A stretch of 23,202 nt of DNA from a virus. This document shows, one piece after another, positions 5,074 to 11,043 of this stretch. A program made the position numbers and the translations under genes. Positions within the stretch are counted from its first letter, which is position 1; each line of letters begins with the position of its first letter. Location: positions 1 to 23,202 of IMG/VR virus record IMGVR_UViG_3300047357_000912, one strand, 5' to 3'. Under the pieces are notes generated by a model. It worked only from the letters and a program-made list of their open reading frames with translations, was not told the origin of the DNA and ran no database searches.

Positions 5074-5358
5074 TTAAGCTTTTTCTTTAAGGTAATTGTC
5101 AAGCCAATCGAACATATCATTCTCTACGAAGCTTTCGATTTCTTCGTTTGTTATGGTCAATTCAATAGGTTGGTCATTGTCGCCATATTGTTGTGCTGAC
5201 ATGACAACGGCATTGATTTGCTCTAAAGCATTTTCCTCAAAGTCAATGAGCCAATCCATGCTAATCTGAGCAATCACAGTACCCTCTCCATAGTAAAAAG
5301 TACCCTCAAAGGTGTCGTTGTCGTTTAAGTCTTCAAAGTCTTCTAGTATTAATTTCAT
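5074..5358 (-). CDS. Hypothetical acidic protein, 94 aa
   Basis: A 94-residue acidic protein. It starts with MKLILEDFEDLNDNDTFEGTF, continues with alternating strands (GTVIAQISMDWLIDFEENAL) and ends with a helical DMFDWLDNYLKEKA. Charge and size are like DNA-mimic or inhibitor proteins of phages, but no family is recognised. The start is fixed by its own leaderless promoter. Confidence 0.8.
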   Translation of the reverse strand: MKLILEDFEDLNDNDTFEGTFYYGEGTVIAQISMDWLIDFEENALEQINAVVMSAQQYGDNDQPIELTITNEEIESFVENDMFDWLDNYLKEKA

Positions 5359-5393
5359 ATATACAATGTAAGGTATTTTTTTACTTTAAGCAA
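5359..5393 (-). promoter_or_regulatory. Leaderless promoter for the - strand gene starting at 5358
   Basis: On the - strand TTGCTT (5393-5388), 17 bp, TACATT (5370-5365), GTATAT, ATG. ATAAAGT precedes the -35, as in the two promoters at 5755 and 6024, so these three form a subclass. Confidence 0.75.
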
Positions 5394-5406
5394 ACTTTAT
5401 TTTCAG

Positions 5407-5553
5407 TTATTTTATTGCTTGTTTAATCATTTCAAAACTCCACACATGCCCACCGGCACATTCCCAAAGGTCAAAGGACTCAGTCATGGGGCTTGCTTGG
5501 ATACGAACAAGGTTATTATCTTGAATGAATTTTTTTATTTCTTCTGTCATCAT
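5407..5553 (-). CDS. Small protein, 48 aa
   Basis: A 49-codon ORF, second in a unit with the gene at 5565-5720; its start lies 11 nt after that gene's stop. The leader AAAGAAAAAAAAT is purine-rich and could serve as the ribosome site; the start may be either of two adjacent ATG codons. The sequence (EEIKKFIQDNNLVRIQASPM, then FDLWECAGGHVWSFEMIKQA) looks like a compact folded domain. The downstream promoter begins 14 nt beyond its stop. No family recognised. Confidence 0.6.
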   Translation of the reverse strand: MMTEEIKKFIQDNNLVRIQASPMTESFDLWECAGGHVWSFEMIKQAIK

Positions 5554-5564
5554 ATTTTTTTTCT

Positions 5565-5720
5565 TTAGTTATTTTCTAGTAAAAGAAAAGAGTTTGTAAT
5601 TTTAATTCCATGGCTTTGGGCTTCCTTAAAAGAATCAAAAGAGCCGGAGTAATTATTTCCGATGTATAAGTCGAAAACGACACTTGACCAAGTAGAGAGA
5701 GATTTAATCTTAATTTCCAT
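5565..5720 (-). CDS. Small protein, 51 aa
   Basis: A 52-codon ORF found from its promoter. The product is MEIKIKSLSTWSSVVFDLYI at the N-terminus followed by GNNYSGSFDSFKEAQSHGIK, suggesting a beta hairpin and a helix. No family recognised. The promoter with the 6-nt gap gives strong support for this start and for leaderless translation. First gene of a two-gene unit with the 48-aa ORF. Confidence 0.75.
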   Translation of the reverse strand: MEIKIKSLSTWSSVVFDLYIGNNYSGSFDSFKEAQSHGIKITNSFLLLENN

Positions 5721-5755
5721 ATATACAATGTAAGGGCAAAGCCGGCAAGACGCAA
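5721..5755 (-). promoter_or_regulatory. Leaderless promoter for the - strand gene starting at 5720
   Basis: On the - strand TTGCGT (5755-5750), 17 bp, TACATT (5732-5727), GTATAT, ATG. The -35 lies 3 nt past the stop of the gene upstream. Confidence 0.85.
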
Positions 5756-5758
5756 ACT

Positions 5759-5989
5759 TTATTTTGATTTATTTTGTTTTATTTCTTGAAAGGCTTTTCT
5801 TGCTTTTTGTACTGCGTTTAATGCGTCAAGAATTGTTATGCCTTGCGTGATTGTACCTTGCCAATCGGATGAATTTGATTCTCGTGCCAAGTGGTTCAAG
5901 TTGCCTTCTGCTTCAGCCAATGCCAAGCCAAGGTCGAGATCCAAATCTAATTCGTGTTTTACTTCTTCTAGTGTCTTATTCTTTATCAT
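5759..5989 (-). CDS. Hypothetical helical protein, 76 aa
   Basis: A 76-residue helical protein (TLEEVKHELDLDLDLGLALAEAEGNLNHLA, then a helix ending in NAVQKARKAFQEIKQ). An upstream in-frame start at 6007 would give six more residues (MGYIVY), but the leaderless promoter places the start point at the ATG at 5989, so the shorter form is chosen. The middle SDWQGTITQGITILDAL may be a turn between two helices. No family recognised. It is the first (most upstream) gene of the - strand row. Confidence 0.8.
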   Translation of the reverse strand: MIKNKTLEEVKHELDLDLDLGLALAEAEGNLNHLARESNSSDWQGTITQGITILDALNAVQKARKAFQEIKQNKSK

Positions 5990-6024
5990 ATATACAATGT
6001 AACCCATAAAATGGCTAAACGCAA
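5990..6024 (-). promoter_or_regulatory. Leaderless promoter for the - strand gene starting at 5989
   Basis: On the - strand TTGCGT (6024-6019), 17 bp, TACATT (6001-5996), GTATAT, ATG. The upstream ATAAAGT is shared with the promoter at 5755. Confidence 0.85.
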
Positions 6025-6370
6025 ACTTTATTTCAATTACCTTTCGATTATTTTATTGCACAAATTTACTGCCGGGGTGGGTAGTTAATTGAATTTTCAT
6101 AAGTCGTTGAGTACCAGCAAGTTGCGGGGGGTGGTGTTTTTCATTCTCATTTTTAATAATTTACATTTTCAAATAATAGCAAGTACAAAAAAATCCGAAG
6201 GGTATAAAAACCAAAAAACCAAATATAAAAAACCCATAATTAATCGAAACAAAGAAAAAACCCCAAAAAAATGCAAATCTAAAAAAAATCGGGGAGCCTA
6301 TTTTGTAAAAGGGTAAATATAAAAAAACAGTTAATTCTTTAGCGCCGAAATAGAAATAACAGGTAAATTC
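6025..6370. other. Gene-free boundary between accessory region and virion genes
   Basis: No convincing gene is seen here. It holds one degenerate palindrome unit (6100-6124) and a stretch from 6187 to 6288 with seven A-runs of five to eight bases, mostly separated by C- or G-containing breaks, which may be intrinsically curved. A candidate late promoter motif follows at 6371. An alternative-start ORF at 6089-6316 exists but has Lys/Asn-rich low-complexity sequence typical of A-rich noncoding DNA. Confidence 0.6.
6100..6124 (+). repeat. Palindromic 25-nt unit, isolated degenerate copy
   Basis: The left arm TAAGTCGTTG is the exact complement of the conserved right arm; after 5 nt the right arm is CAGCAAGTTG, which differs from CAACGACTTA at several positions but is followed by the usual CGG. 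It aligns in the + orientation with the unit at 3749. It is the rightmost copy seen. Confidence 0.6.
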
Positions 6371-6386
6371 GTGTAATATATAATAC
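6371..6386 (+). promoter_or_regulatory. Candidate late promoter motif GTGTA before 6387
   Basis: GTGTA at 6371-6375 is followed by ATATATAATAC and the ATG, an 11-nt gap. The same motif precedes several virion genes at 9-13 nt. Confidence 0.45.
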
Positions 6387-7163
6387 ATGAACGATAAAAA
6401 TAACGAACTTGATTTTAGTGATGCTATTCGCGCCCAACTTAAAGAGGCGGAAGGTACAGAAGAAGAAGTAACGCAAGAAGCTTGGGCAGCCGAAGAGAAA
6501 AAAGGCAAAAAGCTTAATAAGCCATTTCGTACATCTGGAGGGCCAAAGAAGTTCTCGGTATACGTCAAGAATGAAAAGGGTAATGTCGTTAAAGTTAATT
6601 TCGGCGATCCAAACATGGAAATCAAGCGTGATGATCCTGCTCGTCGTAAAAGTTTTCGCGCACGTCATGGGTGCGACAATCCTGGACCCAAGACTAAGGC
6701 AAAATACTGGAGTTGCAAAATGTGGAGCAAGAAGAGCGTCACTAAAGTAACAAAAGGAGAAGAAGAATCAGAAGAAGAATTTCTAGACGAATCCGAAAGC
6801 AAGCAAGGTCTTTGGGACAATATCCGCAAAAAGAAAAAACGCGAAGGTAAAGATTATAAACCTGCAAAACCTGGCGACAAAGATCGTCCAAAGAAAGACG
6901 CTTACGAAAAAGCTCAGAAACCAAAGAAGGACAAATCTAAAGCCGAAAAAGACGACAAGAAGGACGACAAGAAAGAAGAAAAACTAACAGACAAACAAAA
7001 AAAACTTCCTGACGCTATAAAGAAAAGTATTCTAGATAAAAAGAAAAAATCAAAAGCTGACGAAAAAGCTGGCTATCCGCCAAAGTGTAACGAAGGATAT
7101 GTCGAGAAAGACGGCAAATGCGTACCAGTTTCCGATTCAGGATACAAGAATAAGAAAAAGTAA
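6387..7163 (+). CDS. Conserved Lys-rich phage protein with RRKSFRARHGCDNPG domain
   Basis: A 258-residue highly charged protein. The N-terminal 45 residues are acidic. A conserved domain at about 51-112 has KKFSVYVKNEKGNVVKVNFG, then DPNMEIKRDDPARRKSFRAR and HGCDNPGPKTKAKYWSCKMW, a module I know from many marine phages as a separate protein or attached to capsid maturation proteins; its function is unknown to me. The rest (about 130-225) is low-complexity Lys/Asp/Glu, probably disordered, and the C-terminus has a small Cys pair motif (YPPKCNEGYVEKDGKCVPV). A virion or head-assembly role is plausible from context. The long opposite-strand ORFs here are shadows of the repetitive codons. Confidence 0.85.
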   Translation: MNDKNNELDFSDAIRAQLKEAEGTEEEVTQEAWAAEEKKGKKLNKPFRTSGGPKKFSVYVKNEKGNVVKVNFGDPNMEIKRDDPARRKSFRARHGCDNPGPKTKAKYWSCKMWSKKSVTKVTKGEEESEEEFLDESESKQGLWDNIRKKKKREGKDYKPAKPGDKDRPKKDAYEKAQKPKKDKSKAEKDDKKDDKKEEKLTDKQKKLPDAIKKSILDKKKKSKADEKAGYPPKCNEGYVEKDGKCVPVSDSGYKNKKK

Positions 7164-7181
7164 AACTGTTGTTTTTTTGAT

Positions 7182-7195
7182 GTGTACCATAAAGT
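7182..7195 (+). promoter_or_regulatory. Candidate late promoter motif GTGTA before 7196
   Basis: GTGTA at 7182-7186 followed by CCATAAAGT and the ATG, a 9-nt gap. If GTGTACCA is the -10-like element, the transcript would begin close to the start codon. Confidence 0.45.
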
Positions 7196-7426
7196 ATGGA
7201 CATCAACAAATTAAGTAAACTAAAACAATCAGCGCCAGAAATACCGACAAATACTTGTCCGTACATAGACTTTATTCAAGACATAATAAAAGAAGTAATG
7301 GACGAATGCGACTCTTCGTTTATTGAGCAAAAACTTGAGCTAGCTATTTCTACTTTAGAATATGTAAGAGAATCAAATGACGCATTGCGTCAAAGTTCTA
7401 ATTATTGGTATAATAAGCTTAAGTAA
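7196..7426 (+). CDS. Small conserved-looking phage protein, 76 aa
   Basis: A 76-residue protein. The pattern TCPYIDFIQDIIKEVMDE followed by LELAISTLEYVRESNDALRQSSNYWYNKL resembles small phage proteins with a 'CPxID' start and an 'LExIRxxNxxLRxxxxxWY' helix. Function unknown. It is likely mostly helical. It ends 11 nt before the end of the convergent tail fibre gene. A GTGTA motif lies 9 nt upstream of the ATG. Confidence 0.75.
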   Translation: MDINKLSKLKQSAPEIPTNTCPYIDFIQDIIKEVMDECDSSFIEQKLELAISTLEYVRESNDALRQSSNYWYNKLK

Positions 7427-7437
7427 GTAAAAACTTA

Positions 7438-9039
7438 TCAATCAGTAATAAAAATTTCTGAAAAATTATCAATACTCCAAATTTGTAGTAATTGTTCTTG
7501 CGTTAATTCTCCAGAGAGATCTATTGAGGCCTTATCGTAGGCTCGTCCCAAGGAAGCGGAACTAACTTGGTTTTTATTGATACTGCGCACATAACCGTCA
7601 TGATTTGGGGGTTCGCCAAGACCGAAACCTTCTAGATATTTATCCATGTATTGGCTTGCAATGTAGGCGCCAGTGGTCATATTTGTCACTCGTGTTGTGA
7701 CACGGTAGCCGGCTGTCCAGCCTCTACTGTCTGTGTGTCCAAATCCAACAATCTCAAAGCTTTGCGTTACCTTCTTGATCGTTAATGGCGGAATTCTTGA
7801 TGTTATAAAATCAGATAAGTCAGAAAGTTTGAGATTTAGGCTAGCATCGTAAAGTTCATCATTGCCATTTTCTTTTGAAATCACAAATAAATCATCATCC
7901 TTCAAGTTTGTTGCTGAAGGTAGGTTGCTGATCTTTGTTCCCTGGGGGTCGCTTGAGTCTCCAGGGCAATCTGTAACTTCTGCTATTCCTATGGCGATTA
8001 TATCGGCGTATACTGGGTTAAAACCTGCAGTTATTGATTGGGCAAAAATAGTAACGCTCGTAGCGTTCCAGCTAGTAGTCTGAATTGTTTCGTGAGTGTT
8101 AATTGCCGCACTTGGGAACCGGGTTCCAGCGACAACCTTAAATGGCTTTGCAGCAAACGGTATAGGGAAATTTACCACCTGTGATGATTCTGTAGTGAAC
8201 GCGGGGCTACTCATCCATTGCATGGTTAATCCATTGCGGAACATTTGATAGCCCGAATCTTCTGAAAGTATTTTGCATAAATCGCCGGCACCAGGCACAA
8301 CAGTATCCTTTGCCATGTACCCAATAACTCTAAATTGTCTAATCGTTGCATGGCCACTATCCCTGTTGTGAAAATATTCAAACGAACCATCTATTGAACA
8401 TTCAATAAATGCTTGCTCACTTGTAACAGTCCTCGTTGCACTTGTTCCTCCGTGGTGAATTATCGTTACTTCTGCGGATCCATCTGCAGCTCTTGTTTTT
8501 AATGTCTGGCTAGAATTGCCACCTATATCACCGTCATGGGTTGACGCTACAACAACGAGGGTTGTTGCTCCTGAGTTGGCCCAGTCGCCCTGCCCTGCGA
8601 CTGACGTCCAAGCCATTGACACATAAGGTTCTTCAATTTCATATGGCGTTTCAAAGAAAACGATTGAAGAATTGTTTGTTGTTTTGGCGGCGGGAGCCGA
8701 TATTGCAGCTATTGCTACTACTTTAATATATTTGCCATCATACGAAATAGATCCTCCATTTGCGCCTGTATTGGTAAATTGAACGATCCCTGAAGAACCC
8801 AATTGTAAGGTAAGTGTGTTAGGATCTATATTTTGAATTTGCGAACCATAAAAATTTGCTCCTAGATCAATCTCAAATTGATCAATGGAGCGAGTATTAG
8901 TGCCATTAGTGTCATCAGCTAAATAAGCACTAAAGGTAAAGTCAGTGGTCTCTAAATTATGAGTAAAATTAAGCGTCGCCCCATTTGCAACTGCAGTTGT
9001 CCCATCTGTGTTAACCCACCCACTGCTCCAGCCCGCCAT
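7438..9039 (-). CDS. Tail fibre-like protein with gp53-like domain
   Basis: A 533-residue protein rich in Ser, Thr, Asn and Gly, as is usual for tail fibres. The segment at about 262-352 (SGYQMFRNGLTMQWM, then VVNFPIPFAAKPFKVVAGTR, then a strand-rich run ending YADIIAIG) matches the pattern of the gp53-like tail fibre domain, in which 'NGxxxQW' is followed by 'FPIxF' and a final strand. The next part, KISNLPSATNLKDDDLFVIS (369-388), is a linker motif common in marine phage structural proteins. The N-terminal 110 residues look like a separate beta domain. It lies on the - strand within + strand genes, preceded by 1 nt by the small gene at 9041. Role in receptor binding is inferred. Confidence 0.85.
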   Translation of the reverse strand: MAGWSSGWVNTDGTTAVANGATLNFTHNLETTDFTFSAYLADDTNGTNTRSIDQFEIDLGANFYGSQIQNIDPNTLTLQLGSSGIVQFTNTGANGGSISYDGKYIKVVAIAAISAPAAKTTNNSSIVFFETPYEIEEPYVSMAWTSVAGQGDWANSGATTLVVVASTHDGDIGGNSSQTLKTRAADGSAEVTIIHHGGTSATRTVTSEQAFIECSIDGSFEYFHNRDSGHATIRQFRVIGYMAKDTVVPGAGDLCKILSEDSGYQMFRNGLTMQWMSSPAFTTESSQVVNFPIPFAAKPFKVVAGTRFPSAAINTHETIQTTSWNATSVTIFAQSITAGFNPVYADIIAIGIAEVTDCPGDSSDPQGTKISNLPSATNLKDDDLFVISKENGNDELYDASLNLKLSDLSDFITSRIPPLTIKKVTQSFEIVGFGHTDSRGWTAGYRVTTRVTNMTTGAYIASQYMDKYLEGFGLGEPPNHDGYVRSINKNQVSSASLGRAYDKASIDLSGELTQEQLLQIWSIDNFSEIFITD

Positions 9040-9040
9040 C

Positions 9041-9226
9041 TTATTTGCCCTCCAATTCTTTAACCAGTACTTTATGCACTTCCTTTAATTTACCTTCTTT
9101 CATATAGTCAGAAGGAGTATTTCCATCCAGATCTTTATTTTCAGCTTTAAGCCACTGAGTGGCTGCATAGAAAGGCATTTTCTTCGCAAGAAGCTCCAGA
9201 ATATCGTATTTAGAAATATTTGACAT
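9041..9226 (-). CDS. Small protein resembling the MbcA/ParS/Xre antitoxin C-terminal domain
   Basis: A 61-residue protein. The segment FYAATQWLKAENKDLDGNTPSDYMKEGKLKEVHKVL has the pattern 'A..WL...N..L.G.TP.D....G....V...L' seen in the DUF2384 (MbcA/ParS/Xre) toxin-binding domain. The usual N-terminal helix-turn-helix is missing or reduced to about 15 residues. No toxin with a RES domain is seen next to it; it lies 1 nt upstream of the tail fibre gene and probably shares its transcript, so a virion or chaperone role is as likely. An upstream in-frame ATG at 9244 is rejected because a GTGTA motif (- strand, 9244-9240) overlaps it. Confidence 0.7.
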   Translation of the reverse strand: MSNISKYDILELLAKKMPFYAATQWLKAENKDLDGNTPSDYMKEGKLKEVHKVLVKELEGK

Positions 9227-9257
9227 ATATAATATATTATACACTAAAGTCTGTGTA
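9227..9257. promoter_or_regulatory. Divergent pair of candidate late promoter motifs
   Basis: TACAC at 9240-9244 (GTGTA on the - strand) lies 13 nt before the - strand start at 9226. GTGTA at 9253-9257 points to the PhoH gene. The two motifs form an inverted repeat with an 8-nt centre. The + copy is 32 nt from the PhoH start, so that transcript would have a leader. Confidence 0.45.
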
Positions 9258-9289
9258 ATATTTAGTAATAATCAATAACCCTTAAACAA

Positions 9290-10015
9290 ATGCCAAGAAA
9301 AAAAGCACCAAAAGATATTGACCCAGAGTTTGACATAAACCCATTTAAGACCAAAATAGTAATAAAAGGCAAAAACCTAAGCGACAAGCAAAAAGTTTTC
9401 CTTGATCTATCGATGGATGAGAATACCAAGATAATATTTGTTTCTGGCCCAGCTGGAGCAACTAAAACATACATGGCTGTATTTTCAGCGCTAAGACATT
9501 TGCAAAAAAACGATGAATTAGATTTGCTATATGTTCGCACGGCAATCGAGAGTGCGGACAAGGGGCTTGGAGCGCTACCAGGCTCGCTAGAAGAAAAGAT
9601 TAACCCCTACATGGCTCCACTAGAGGACAAGCTCGAAGAGATGCTCCCAAAAGGTTCTGGCATAAAGAGTGAGCTTTTAAAATACGGAAGAATACAAGCC
9701 ATGCCAATCAACTTCCTTAGAGGGGCGAGTTGGTTTAATAAAGTTGTGGTAGCAGATGAGTCTCAAAATTTCTCGTTCAGGGAGCTTGTTACGATGACAA
9801 CTCGAATAGGAGAAAACACAAAGCTCTTTGTATGCGGCGATATGATGCAAAGCGACATTGGCAGCAGAAGCGGATTCTCAGATATGTTCAACTTATTCAA
9901 CGACCCAGTAAGTAAAGAAAAAGGTATACATTGCTTTAAGTTTAATGAAAATGATATATTTAGAAGTGAAATATTAAAATATATAATTACAAAATTAAAA
10001 ACATACAAAAAGTAG
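9290..10015 (+). CDS. phoH: PhoH-like P-loop ATPase
   Basis: A 241-residue PhoH family protein. Walker A is GPAGATKT (53-60) after a strand IIFVS; the substrate-contacting loop has RTAIESADKGLGALPGSLEEKINPYMAPL, the typical PhoH stretch; Walker B is KVVVADESQN (151-160); and a sensor-like LFVCGDMMQSD follows at 179-189. The length is that of the phage and PhoH-only form. PhoH is common in large phages of marine and aquatic bacteria; its role, possibly RNA helicase-nuclease related or in phosphate stress, is not settled. It heads a + strand block with a GAF-like gene 13 nt behind. Confidence 0.95.
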   Translation: MPRKKAPKDIDPEFDINPFKTKIVIKGKNLSDKQKVFLDLSMDENTKIIFVSGPAGATKTYMAVFSALRHLQKNDELDLLYVRTAIESADKGLGALPGSLEEKINPYMAPLEDKLEEMLPKGSGIKSELLKYGRIQAMPINFLRGASWFNKVVVADESQNFSFRELVTMTTRIGENTKLFVCGDMMQSDIGSRSGFSDMFNLFNDPVSKEKGIHCFKFNENDIFRSEILKYIITKLKTYKK

Positions 10016-10028
10016 TGTAACCAAGAGT
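10015..10028 (+). promoter_or_regulatory. Candidate late promoter motif GTGTA before 10029
   Basis: GTGTA at 10015-10019 followed by ACCAAGAGT and the ATG, a 9-nt gap. It overlaps the stop codon of the PhoH gene. Confidence 0.45.
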
Positions 10029-10658
10029 ATGGATGGGATTTATGTAATAGTATCTGCGGTAATCGGCGCGTCAGCAACAATAGCTAGCGTACTAATTTCA
10101 AGAAAAAGAGCAAAAGATATTGCAAGAAAAAAAGACCCAATACTGAGCGAAACTCAGAATAACGAAAATATTTACACTGCCCTAGATTACTTAATGAATC
10201 AAATGGGCGCTGACCGCGCTTATATCATGCAGTTCCATAATGGTAGTTATTATGTTTCAGGAAGAAGTCAGCAGAAGTTTAGCTGTACTCATGAAATGGT
10301 TCTTCCTGGAATCAGCAGGGAGCATGAGAATTCAAGAAACCATATTGTTTCAAATTTTCACGATTATATTAATAAATTGACTAGCGATGGATCGTTCGCT
10401 TACTCAGATGTTAAATCCGCTCCAGATCATGCATTTGCCATGATGGCTCAAGATAAGGGGGTAAAAAGCATCTACAATGTCCCAATAAAGACTCTAAACG
10501 ACACCGTGATTGGCATATTGGGGGTAGACTATGTAAAAGGTTACGTAGATGAATGCAGCATGGACTCTTGCGCTTCTGGTGAAGGTAAGTGTTTTGATAA
10601 AACAACCAACGAGTTTATGCGTAGGCAGGCAAGGATAGTTGCTGGGTATTTAATATAA
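10029..10658 (+). CDS. Membrane-anchored GAF-like domain protein
   Basis: A 209-residue protein. The N-terminus has one membrane segment (IYVIVSAVIGASATIASVLI, about 4-23) followed by a basic stop-transfer (SRKRAKDIARKK). Residues about 48-200 look like a GAF sensory fold: LDYLMNQMGADRAYIMQFHN, a helix-strand start, then KSIYNVPIKTLNDTVIGILG and VDYV, the typical central strands. Inserted Cys residues (CSMDSCASGEGKC) near the C-terminus could bind a metal. With a short N-terminal anchor, the GAF domain should be in the cytoplasm. The ligand and role are unknown; a sensory or lysis-timing role would be speculation. Confidence 0.75.
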   Translation: MDGIYVIVSAVIGASATIASVLISRKRAKDIARKKDPILSETQNNENIYTALDYLMNQMGADRAYIMQFHNGSYYVSGRSQQKFSCTHEMVLPGISREHENSRNHIVSNFHDYINKLTSDGSFAYSDVKSAPDHAFAMMAQDKGVKSIYNVPIKTLNDTVIGILGVDYVKGYVDECSMDSCASGEGKCFDKTTNEFMRRQARIVAGYLI

Positions 10659-10686
10659 ATTATTAGATATATTGCGTGTGCTTGTT

Positions 10687-10703
10687 TATAATACAAGTAT
10701 TAT
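10687..10703 (+). promoter_or_regulatory. Promoter -10 and perfect inverted repeat at the zinc-ribbon gene start
   Basis: TATAAT at 10687-10692 lies 9 nt before the ATG at 10702. ATAATAC and GTATTAT form a perfect 7-2-7 inverted repeat (10688-10703) that overlaps both the -10 and the first bases of the start codon, as expected for an operator controlling the zinc-ribbon and sigma genes. Confidence 0.45.
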
Positions 10704-11043
10704 GCAAACGATATTTTGTACAGAATGTGGAGCAAAAAACGAGTACTCTGGCGCTAAGCCAAAGTTTTGTTCTTCCTGCGGAACTCCTATGGAGAAAACT
10801 GCATCAAGCGGCGTCAAGCCACAAGCCACCAAGAAGCCAATGGTTCGCAAGAGCGCCGGAAGCTTCAGAGAGCAAATGGAAGCCAGGAAGCAATCTAGAG
10901 GCTCCTTATCAGAGGACGAAACGGACATAGATCATGTTCCAAATATATCCTCATTAAGCTACGAGATAACTAAATCGGGCAATACCATTCATAACTTTAA
11001 AGATATTATTGATGCCGCCCAAAAAGAAGACACCAACAAGTAA
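10702..11043 (+). CDS. Zinc-ribbon protein upstream of the sigma factor
   Basis: A 113-residue protein with an N-terminal zinc ribbon: CTECGAKN (6-13) and CSSCGTPM, giving two CxxCG knuckles about 18 residues apart, a treble-clef-like pattern common in small regulators. The rest is polar, Lys/Ser rich and probably disordered, with a short C-terminal YEITKSGNTIHNFKDIIDAA. The ATG at 10702 is chosen over an alternative start at 10672 because the -10 TATAAT lies between them. Its end overlaps the sigma gene by 32 nt, so the two are coupled; it may be a partner of RNA polymerase or of the sigma factor, which is inference. Confidence 0.8.
   Translation: MQTIFCTECGAKNEYSGAKPKFCSSCGTPMEKTASSGVKPQATKKPMVRKSAGSFREQMEARKQSRGSLSEDETDIDHVPNISSLSYEITKSGNTIHNFKDIIDAAQKEDTNK

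Noticed and set aside
5990-6007. Six-residue N-terminal extension of the gene at 5989
   Set aside because: The promoter -10 lies inside it, so the transcript starts at the inner ATG.
6089-6316. + strand ORF of 75 codons before 6387
   Set aside because: It starts at a TTG inside the degenerate repeat region and is mainly the Lys/Asn translation of A-rich DNA.
6161-6625. Long - strand ORF of 154 codons (and the one at 6339-6668)
   Set aside because: It lies opposite the conserved gene at 6387, is Phe/Ser rich as expected for the complement of Lys/Glu codons, and has no promoter.
7862-8726. + strand ORFs opposite the tail fibre gene
   Set aside because: Shadow frames of a long, compositionally typical fibre gene.
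10411-10605. - strand ORF opposite the GAF-like gene
   Set aside because: Shadow frame without start signals or plausible sequence.
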